The notes beneath the pieces were generated by a model, which was given only the letters and a program-made list of their open reading frames with translations, made no database searches and had not been told where the DNA came from. A stretch of 64,000 nt of DNA from Tolypocladium sp. Sup5 PDA-1 (Eukaryota > Ascomycota > Sordariomycetes > Hypocreales > Ophiocordycipitaceae), in NCBI GenBank assembly GCA_000750105.3, contig JPHH03000006.1, positions 310,001-374,000 on the forward strand. Direction: 5' to 3'. Position 1 is the stretch's first letter, and each line of letters starts with the position of its first letter. Positions 56,196 through 64,000 of this stretch are shown piece by piece. Both the position numbers and the translations under genes were made by a program.

Positions 56196-59100
56196 ATGTC
56201 GGGCAAGGAGGACATCGAGGACGTCCGGCGCTATCAGGCGCCGTACAGCGCCAAACGCCCCATTCCTACCATATCAAGATATCGGGAGGAAAAAGCTGCG
56301 AGGCAGCAGGAGGCTCTAAGGGACGAGGAGAGCGCCGAGGACCAAGCCTCGTCGTATCTGGGATGGGGCCAGACCAAACCTGAAGGCCGGCCATCGACAC
56401 CTGGTTCGGCCCAGCAAGACGACGCCGAGGAAGATGCCGCCGAAAATGAAGTCGAGGACATTCCAATAGACACGTCACAGGTTGATCCTGTGGCGACAGA
56501 TCCCAAGAAAAGGAGAAAGGAGATGAAGGACAGGAAGAAGGAGAGGGCAGAGCGAGAAGTCACCGACCCAGTCACCCATCTCTCCGTCACCATCCACGAC
56601 TTCACCGACGAGGCTCTCGAGGAGCTCGACTTCAACCACCCGCCCTTTGGTTCCACGCCCAAAACGGCCACGGGCCTGAGCGCCAAGGGAAAGTCCGAGG
56701 AGCAGCTGAAGAGCGAAAGGGCTGGCTTGCAGCAGGACCACGACTCGTTGACGAACCGCTTTCCGCCCCCCGACTTTGACGTCTTGGGCGAGCAGTTTGC
56801 GGCCATCAGCAGGCGTGGCGTGACGATTGGACTTGCTGGAGCCGTCGTTATTGTTCTGGGGGCATTGGTGCTGGAAAGGCTCATACGGCACGACAGGGCC
56901 CCTGGCGTTCAAGCAACTGGTAGTCTCACGGGAAGCGCGGCTTGGCTTACCCTTATGGCCCTGAGTGCCGCTGCCATTGCGGCCCTGGTTGCCGGGGTTC
57001 GGGATTACACTTCTCGCAAGATCAACAACATCTTCCAGGACGAGCTGTGGGGCGCTCAGCGGCGTCAAATCCAGACCGAGGCAAACAAAAACGAGACCGA
57101 GACGACGGTGTGGCTGAACTCGCTGCTCGGTTCCGTGTGGCCGCTCATCAACCCGGACCTGTTCGCCAGCCTTGCGGATACGCTGGAAGACGTCATGCAG
57201 GCTTCCCTTCCCAGGTTCATCCGGATGGTGAGCGTCGATGATATCGGGCAGGGGAGCGAGGCACTTCGGATCCTCGGCATTCGCTGGCTGCCAACCGGCG
57301 CAGCGGCGCAATCCGTGACGCAGAATGGGAAACTGACGTCCGAGGAGCGCTGCGAGAACGACACCAACGGTGAAAAGAAGGATGGAAGCGATACTGATGA
57401 ACACGACGCCAAGGATAAAAGCGACAAGCAGGCGGTTGCACAGGGTCTGGAGGCAGAGGAGGGCGATTTCGTCAACATGGAGGTTGCTTTTGCGTATCGC
57501 ACACGCTCAAGCTCCAAGAGCCTCAAGGACAGGACCAAAGACATGCACCTCTACCTCGCATTCTATCTGCCTGGCAACATCAAGATTCCCGTCTGGGTGG
57601 ACCTTCAGGGTATCATCGGAATCGTGAGACTGCGGCTCCAACTGACTCCCGACCCCCCCTTCTTTGCTCTCTGCACAGTGACATTCCTCGGTCAGCCCAA
57701 GGTCAATCTCAGCTGTGTGCCCCTTAGCCAGCGCGGCCTGAACATCATGGACGTCCCGCTCATCAGCAACTTTGTTCAATCCGCCGTCGACGCTGCAGTG
57801 GCCGAGTACGTGGCACCCAAGAGTCTCACGCTGGACCTCAAGGATATGCTTGCCGGCGATGACTTCAAAAAGGACACAAATTCGACTGGCGTGCTCATGA
57901 TCAACATCAAGCGCGGCTACGAATTCAAGATGGGTGACGCGGCGATACCGTTCCTCAGCGACGGCAGCTCGGATCCGTACGTGTCCGTCGGATGGGCCAA
58001 GTTTGGCAAGGTCCTCTGGAGCACACGCATCCTCAAGTCTGAGATGGAGCCGTGCTGGGATGAGACGACCTTTGTGCTCGTCACCCCCGAGGAGCTGAAC
58101 ATTAACGAGCGACTGCGTGTACAGCTATGGGACTCGGACCGGTTCACCGCAGACGACGACCTTGGACGAATCGAAGTGCCCTTGAAGGAGTTGATGATGG
58201 ATGAACGATCCAGGGGAAATATGTGGAATCGCAAAGACGGGTTTAGGGCGCTCAAGTCTGGCGGGCACATGCCCGGCAAGCTCGAGTGGAGCGTCGGATA
58301 TTTCTCCAAGACGAGGATTCACCAGTGCCAGTTCGAGCAGCAAACGCATGACCCCAAGGTTCGGAACATGAAGCAGCTAAAGGAAAAGGTGGACAAGAGC
58401 TGTGAGCGCAAGCTCCGCGAAACAATGTTCCGAGAAGGGCAGACGGAGCGAGACGAGGCCGAGCTGGAGCAGCAAAAGAGCCAGGAGCTCAAGACAGAGC
58501 AGGACGCAATGATCATCTCGGCGCCGCCGCCAGACGACTACCACAGCGGCCTGTTCAGCCTGCAGATCCACAACATCACCGGCCTCGAGCTCGAGAAGCT
58601 GAGCAAGAGGGAAACGGACGACGACGAGGCGGCAGAGGACGAGGAGGAAACGGGCGAGCACCTGCCGAGCTCGTACTGCACCGTCATCGTCAACCACAGC
58701 AAAACGTTCAAGACGCGGACAAAGCCGCAGAATGCCAAGCCGTTCTTTAACGCAGGATGCGAGCGCTTTATCCGCGACTGGCGGGACTGCGAGGTCTACG
58801 TCTCGGTGCGGGATGCGAGGCTGCACGAGGACAACCCCCTGCTTGGAATCGTGCATCTGCCGCTTGGTGAGGTGTTCAAGGACCGGTCACAAGTCATGGG
58901 CTTTTGGCCTCTGTCCGGCGGCATCGGCCACGGGAGAATTAGGCTGTCCATGGTCTGGCGCAGCGTGCGCCTCCAAGCACCGCGCAACCTGCTCGGCTGG
59001 AACTACGGCACCGTGGACGTGCACCCGCTGGCAACCAGTGCAGACTGCCCCCAGGACCTCAAGTCCTGCAAGCTCAAGCTGAAGACGAACATCAGCATGG

Positions 59101-59919
59101 GCAAGCTGTATCCAAACGAGGGCAGCGAGGCCAAATGGAGCGCCAAGAAGGACCAAAACCTGAGCCTCGCGGTGCAGAAGCGCTACAGCAGCTACATGTC
59201 GATTGCATTTAAAGACAAGGGCTTCTTCGGGGACAAGGTCGCGGCGTTTTGCGTCCTGTGGCTAAAGGACATTCCCGACGAGGAGGAGCAGGAGCTTGAG
59301 CTGCCGATCTGGAAGGGTGATTTCGAGCGCGCCACGGCGTGTTGCTTGGACGAGTGTGGTGAGAGGGTCGGGACTATGAAGTTGAAGGTGACCTTTTGGG
59401 CCGGCATGGTAGGTCTTCCAGATTCCGTGTAAAGGGAGTAACGTGGCTAATATCCTCCCGCAGGGGAGCGCACATTCGCGATGGGCCTCGCGCAACCAGA
59501 ACCTCCGCGACGTGGTCGAAGTCATCGACACGGCACGGGACAACCTCGACACGGACAAGATGCAGCGAGAAGCGGGCATCGTGGACGAAGAAGCCTCGAG
59601 CGACAGCGACAGCTCCGACGGCGAGGAAGACGACGGCGACAACGACATACCCGACGGCAGCGCAGAGGACAAGCAGGGGCCGCTGGACCAGCTGCGGGAC
59701 TACAAGAGGCGTGAGAAGGCGCTGCATAGGCAGCACCGAGGCCTCATGCAGTGGAAGGTGAGACATTCCTGGCTTGACTGAGTGATGTCGTATGCTGACG
59801 AGGGATAGGTCCCGCGGACGGCCAAGTGGATGAAGCACAAGTGGGAGAGGGTAGGGGATGGCGTGTCGGGGTTGTTTGATCATCATTCGAAGCAAGCGGG
59901 CGTAGAGACGGAAGTGTAG
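56196..59919 (+). CDS. SMP/C2-domain membrane-contact protein (Mug190-like)
   Basis: There are three exons, 56196-59408, 59464-59757 and 59809-59919, with introns of 55 and 51 nt, giving 1205 residues. A disordered charged N-terminus (to about residue 200) is followed by two close membrane segments (GVTIGLAGAVVIVLGALVLE; AAWLTLMALSAAAIAALVAG), then an SMP-type lipid-transfer region (about 300-560) recognisable by WLNSLLGSVWPLINPDLF and the closing IPVWVDLQG/AVAEYVAPKSL. Two C2 domains follow: one near 565-690 (SDGSSDPYVSVGWAKFGK, with Asp residues suited to calcium) and one near 785-930. The layout matches S. pombe Mug190 and is shared with tricalbins and extended synaptotagmins, which hold ER and plasma membrane together and move lipid. 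The acidic tail with SSDSDSSDGEEDDGD is unusual. Function is inferred from layout. Confidence 0.9.
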
Positions 59920-61168
59920 ACGAAGACCTCATGATAAGGGGGATTGGGTCTTTGGATTGGCAGAGGAGGCTGCATGGCCAGTGTACTGGATGATATAATT
60001 GGGCACGAGAGGCGAAACAACAGCGCTTGAATGTGGTATATATGTATCTAAAGAACAAATCGTCTGTTGGCGGTCAAAACCAGGGCCAGAATGAAGGAGG
60101 AGAATCAAAAGGGGTATCCGGATACAACGCAACGCTCATCCGCCAGCTGGCAATTGGAGGTGCGGTGAGGTTGACGTGAGGCTGTGAGCGATGAGTGAAG
60201 AGGGGAGATTCCGTGAGATGAGACGCCAGAGTCCTGATTGCGACTCCTGTCGCGATGCGTTGCGTGGCGGGTGGTCTGAGTGGTGGTCGTGATGGACCAA
60301 CGGGGGGACTTGGCGGGAGCATGATGCGACGAGGGCATCGCAATCCAGGAGCAGGTTGCAGACGATTCGCGATAAGCATGGTACGTACGGAGTACTCTGT
60401 ATGTGTTCGTAGTATTTATTGCAACCGCTATCCTCCTGCCGCTGTCCCAAGCCCAGAGCGGGAATTGCAACTCGTTGGGTGAAAAGCGCCATCAACACCA
60501 ATCATCAACCAGATCATCAGATGAAGAGGAAGATCAAGATTGCTTCTACTCAAATCACTACGTAGTGACCAAGCCCATGTTCGACTCACTGAAATCGCCA
60601 CAACAGTCTGTGTCAAGCCAAGGTTCGACGCCGTCTCGGAGAACGGCAGCCGCAGAGCCATCCCGTACTCATGCATCATGGTCAAGACTGTGAACAGTGA
60701 TACTTCAACGGTTGCACCGTGAGAGAAGGCTGAATCGAGGAACAGCCCATTAGGGTGATGGTGGAAGGAAAAGACGAGGAAGAGGGCGGCCACAGCAGCT
60801 CCTGCCCAAGTAAGAGACGTGTGGTTCAGTGAATCCCTCGACGAGGCAGTCCCGGCGAACATGGCCTCCAACAACTCGCACATATCCTCGCAACCGAGTA
60901 GCTCCCCGGCAACGAGCAACTCCTCAGCAGCCGTCTGAATCACCCCCAGACGGGTGAGCTCCTGAGACGAGGTGACTCGAGTGTTGCTCTCCTGTCGTCT
61001 GCATCACGCTCAACATCGCATGGCCCGACGAATGAAGTCGTTTTCGACTCTAGACACACTCAGCGACTGTATCGAGGGCTGTAAAAGGCTGTCTCGACCA
61101 CGTTCTCGCCATAGAGCTCTCGCCAATCCTCTACTCGCTGCATACAGCTAGCAACTCCTCAGAACGGC
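59920..61168. other. spacer
   Basis: It holds the Mug190-like 3' region and the promoter of the next gene. A TACGGAGTA copy lies at 60386-60394. A minus-strand frame at 60428-60943 contains a hydrophobic stretch but has no ATG at its head and no recognised family. No gene supported. Confidence 0.5.
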
Positions 61169-61876
61169 ATGTCCGCGCCGAGTTGTCGATTCGTCGCGCC
61201 AGACTGTTACGCCCGCATAGAGGAAGATGACTGTTGGATCCACGAGGGCTTGAACCGCGTCATGAGAGCGCTCGGCCAGTCCTTCCACAGGGAGACGCCC
61301 CTGGACAACCTCCACGCCGAGTCGGAACGGCTGCTCATGCACATGCATCCGCGGCACCCCGACTGGCATCTCTTCATCCCCAGGTGGCCTCCCTTCCACG
61401 AGACCAACATCTACCAATACCCCGCGCAGACGGTGCCCTGCGCGCGCCACAGCATGCGCTGCTTCAAGCGCTTCTACGTCATGTTCTTCTTCCACATGCA
61501 GCAGCCCCCCGCGGCGGACCGGGAGTGCTGGATGCAGCGGCTGCAGGGCTTCCTCGCGCCGCTCTTCTGTAGCAGCCCGGCGTGGTCGATGGAGGAGCCC
61601 AGCTGCTACTGGCCGGTCCCGCGCGACGTCAGCCAGCTGCAGGCCCAGGGGCTCTTCTACCTCGTCAACCTGGCCACGGCGGTGGTCGTTGCCGGCTTGG
61701 TGAGGAACGACGGCGCGCGGCACACGCTGCTGTGCAAGTTTGCGGACGTCTCGCCGAGGGTCTTTATGCTGCTGGACACGGGCGACGATCCTGTCCTGCC
61801 GCCTCCGGCGTACTCGGCACGGGGCCCGCCTCCTCCGACGTATAGTTTGGTGGATGGCGAGGAGGGCAGTGGATGA
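61169..61876 (+). CDS. uncharacterised protein with two PPxY motifs
   Basis: This is a single exon of 235 residues starting MSAPSCRFVAPDCYARI. It is rich in Trp, His, Cys and aromatic residues (PDWHLFIPRWPPFHETN, CFKRFYVMFFFHMQ), looks globular, and has one moderately hydrophobic stretch (GLFYLVNLATAVVVAGLV) that could be a buried helix. The C-terminus carries two PPxY motifs, PPAY and PPTY, which in fungi are ligands for the WW domains of Rsp5-type ubiquitin ligases. I do not recognise the fold; no signal peptide is seen. A role as an adaptor or substrate of Rsp5 is an inference from the motifs alone. Confidence 0.72.
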   Translation: MSAPSCRFVAPDCYARIEEDDCWIHEGLNRVMRALGQSFHRETPLDNLHAESERLLMHMHPRHPDWHLFIPRWPPFHETNIYQYPAQTVPCARHSMRCFKRFYVMFFFHMQQPPAADRECWMQRLQGFLAPLFCSSPAWSMEEPSCYWPVPRDVSQLQAQGLFYLVNLATAVVVAGLVRNDGARHTLLCKFADVSPRVFMLLDTGDDPVLPPPAYSARGPPPPTYSLVDGEEGSG

Positions 61877-62559
61877 GGTGTACAGACTTGTATTGTCGAG
61901 TACTGCGGAGGGACATAGTGTTCTCGAGTTAATACTTGATGAATTTGAAGCAAGATGATCTTGACAGCATGGAGCAAGGCGTGAGAGCTTTGTTGCTCAT
62001 TGATCGTGATGCGCCGTGATGAGTAGAGATGTCCATGTTGTGGCCTGTGACGGCTGCTCTATTAGACACATTGGACATTTCCAGGAAATGATATGCACAA
62101 TATCGAGACCGAGCGATTGCGTCCCGCAGAAGATTGATGATGCAGGTGAGGTTGATGGAGACTGGCAGCCTGCAGGAGTTGCAGTGGGCACCGATCGTCG
62201 GGCGGTTTTAGCGAGATTTACCCCCAGAACATCCCCAGATAAAGCCTTTGCAGCATGGACCCTCTGGCGGCTCGACTGCCGCCGAGCGCCACTCTCTATT
62301 GTCTCTTCTCTCGCCGTTGGTTGTCTTCTCCGTCAATATACTAACTAGAGTCTGAGTTTTCGCCGCATCTTTACAGTCTTTTTTGTTCGCTGCCGGGTGC
62401 TTTGCGGCTGCCTCTTGCTGCCCCTTTTGGCGCCCTTTGAATTGCCAATTCAGGCGCGAAATTTGAGTTCGAGGCGTCCCCAGAGCCCCTGGTTCCTGGG
62501 TTTGATTAAGCCTCGCTGGACAGTTTCGACGTTTAGCATCGTCTCCAGACACCGTCATC
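61877..62559. other. spacer and promoter of SYM1
   Basis: It should contain the 3' region of the PPxY protein and the promoter of SYM1. AT-rich DNA is seen at 61880-61965. No gene. Confidence 0.5.
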
Positions 62560-63155
62560 ATGGTCATTGGCCTGTTCCGCTGGTATGCCCCCCCCAAGAA
62601 GAGGCGCAAAGGACAAACGATGAGATTTCTGACTCCCCGACCAGGTACAACGGCAGGCTGGCCGCGCGGCCGCTGCTCACGCAGAGCATCACGACGGCGG
62701 TGCTGTTTGCGACTGGCGACATCACCGCCCAGCAGCTCGTCGAGAAGCGCGGACTCAAGGAGCATGACCTCACCCGGACCGGCCGCATGGCGCTGTACGG
62801 TGGATGCGTGTTTGGACCCGTTGCGACGACCTGGTTCGGCTTCCTGGCCCGCCGTGTCACCCTCAAGAACCCGCGCCTCGAGACGCTCGCCCGCGTCGCC
62901 TGCGACCAGTCGCTCTTCGCCCCCGTCATGATCGGCGTCTTCCTCAGCAGCATGGCCACCATGGAGGGCAACAGCGCCAAGGAGCGCCTGGAGAAAACGT
63001 GGTGGCCCGCGCTCAAGACCAACTGGATGGTCTGGCCCTTTGTCCAGATCATCAACTTCACCTTCCTGCCGCTGCAGCACCGCGTCCTGTTTGCCAACAT
63101 CATCTCCATCGGCTGGAACAGCTACCTGAGCTGGGTCAACAGCCAGTCGAAGTAA
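62560..63155 (+). CDS. SYM1: SYM1, Mpv17/PMP22-family inner mitochondrial membrane protein
   Basis: There are two exons, 62560-62582 and 62645-63155, with a 62-nt intron that has a C-rich stretch after its donor, giving 177 residues. The protein starts MVIGLFRWY and continues NGRLAARPLLTQSITTAV, the classic opening. Four membrane segments and the motifs LFATGDITAQQLVE, GGCVFGPVATTWFG, MATMEGNSAKERL, WPALKTNWMVWPFVQIINF and GWNSYLSWVNS are all as in yeast Sym1 and human MPV17. Sym1 acts in the inner mitochondrial membrane, needed for growth on ethanol at high temperature, and may form a channel. Intact. Confidence 0.95.
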
Positions 63156-63910
63156 GGGGTGTCGTCTTGGGCTTGGGTTTTTCGTTGGGACGCTGCGCGC
63201 TTATAGACTGATTGAGCGGTGCCTCGGGCGCAATTTTTCTTTTCTTTGCCACCTTTGCTTTGTTTGGCTGCACACGACTGTTCTGCATCAGGGGATAGAC
63301 ACATAGACGGCTGGACGTTGGCGTCACCTGGACGGTCCTGGACCTGGTTGGACGCAAGATTACTAGAATACTATCGCATTGTAATTCCACATCTACATAC
63401 GGCACTGTACGGTCATTCACTTTACTTGTACGCGCGCAATCAGGCTCAGTGATGAGACATGCAATGGCTCGTCATGCGGGCAGGTCAGCGGGCGCCGCTA
63501 TGGAACCGCAGGTTGGTGTCCAACGTAAGTCTACGGGGTCGTTAAAAGGCAACTCCTCGCCCTGCAATTCTCATCAAGTATTCTGAAACTGTGCTTCCAA
63601 TCACTCGTGAAACGCTGTGCCGTTTTGGCCAATCTCGAGCAACGAGGGTCTTTGCCTCTGGGTTGATAAGGACCCTGCAGCGATAGTGGGTCAGGTGGTC
63701 TCGTCCCGTTATCGCTGCCTTAGGCCTCCAGCCACTCACGGTTAGCGCCTGAATGCGGACAGCCAGCCGCGCAGCGTTTTACCGACATCCATGCGGCCAT
63801 AACCGGGCTTGACCGCACTCAACGACACTGGATCACCAGGATCCGTCCTGACGCCCAGATACCGCCTCTCCTCCCTCTCTACCGCATCGCAGATTGCGCC
63901 AGGCGACACC
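63156..63910. other. spacer
   Basis: It holds the SYM1 3' region and the promoter of the gene that starts at 63911. A minus-strand frame at 63542-63739 is not convincing. No gene. Confidence 0.5.
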
Positions 63911-64000
63911 ATGTTGCCCTCATCGGTGCGGCGCGTGGTCGCCTCGGCGCCTCAGGCCGGCCTGGTCTGCTCCCTCGCCTCCTCCGCCCCCAAGGCCGCT
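63911..64000 (+). CDS. start of a gene, probably for a mitochondrial protein (partial)
   Basis: An ATG at 63911 opens a frame to the window edge: 30 residues beginning MLPSSVRRVVASAPQAG, rich in Ser, Ala, Val and Arg with no acidic residue, which looks like a mitochondrial targeting peptide. The upstream context GGCGACACC is favourable. Nothing more can be said about the product. Confidence 0.55.
   Translation, partial: MLPSSVRRVVASAPQAGLVCSLASSAPKAA

Noticed and set aside
60428..60943. 171-residue minus-strand frame with a hydrophobic stretch
   Set aside because: It begins with a GTG, has no good ATG and no recognised family.

Overview
The window is nuclear DNA of a filamentous ascomycete, most likely a Sordariomycete and plausibly Hypocreales. 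The genes are dense and mostly on unlinked functions. Introns are short (about 50-100 nt) with GTRNGT donors, CTAAC/CTGAC-type branch sites and CAG/TAG acceptors. Typical filamentous-fungal families are present: an NADPH oxidase A, a hybrid histidine kinase, a LaeA-like methyltransferase, a DUF1776 protein and fungal NACHT/ankyrin immunity-type genes. I saw no tRNA, rRNA, CRISPR array or intact transposon. The order was assigned from memory of families, without any search.

Layout. 1-4 kb is mostly non-coding after a possible gene tail. 4.0-5.9 kb holds a ZRC1/COT1-type zinc transporter (minus). 8.0-15.5 kb is the most accessory-looking part: an N-terminally truncated, frameshifted NACHT NTPase relic (minus), a secreted ten-cysteine protein with a clear TATA box, and a four-exon ankyrin-type protein with the N-terminal domain typical of fungal STAND proteins. 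15.9-24.0 kb carries housekeeping and secretion genes: a Memo-family protein, a plasma-membrane syntaxin (Sso1 type), a polyglutamine protein of unknown role and a four-exon GH18 chitinase. 26.7-28.1 kb is a clearly dead DUF6546-type gene. 30.4-31.8 kb is a LaeA-like methyltransferase containing an 18-nt exon. 32.5-33.3 kb is YTH1 (mRNA 3'-end processing), convergent with a DUF1776 membrane protein (33.6-35.2 kb). 36.9-40.2 kb has an amidase and a small methyltransferase. 40.9-42.1 kb is a WSS1-type SUMO-linked metalloprotease that appears broken in two places. 44.9-49.2 kb is a 1377-residue hybrid histidine kinase, convergent with noxA (49.9-51.7 kb). 54.5-55.5 kb is an F-box protein with 20 consecutive aspartates, 56.2-59.9 kb a Mug190-like SMP/C2 protein, 61.2-61.9 kb an unknown protein with PPxY motifs, and 62.6-63.2 kb SYM1. 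The window ends inside the first codons of another gene.

The genes do not form a biosynthetic cluster. The themes are stress and redox signalling (histidine kinase, NoxA, SYM1, Memo), membrane traffic and contact sites (syntaxin, Mug190-like), and a decaying immunity-like patch. The most notable observations are the apparently disabled WSS1 gene, the truncated NACHT relic near a related ankyrin protein, a chitinase with Ala in place of the third Asp of its catalytic motif, a syntaxin with a 70-residue tail beyond its membrane anchor, an 18-nt exon, and an intergenic nonamer TACGGAGTA that recurs across the window and was not seen in coding sequence. I did not find a system I would call new with confidence.
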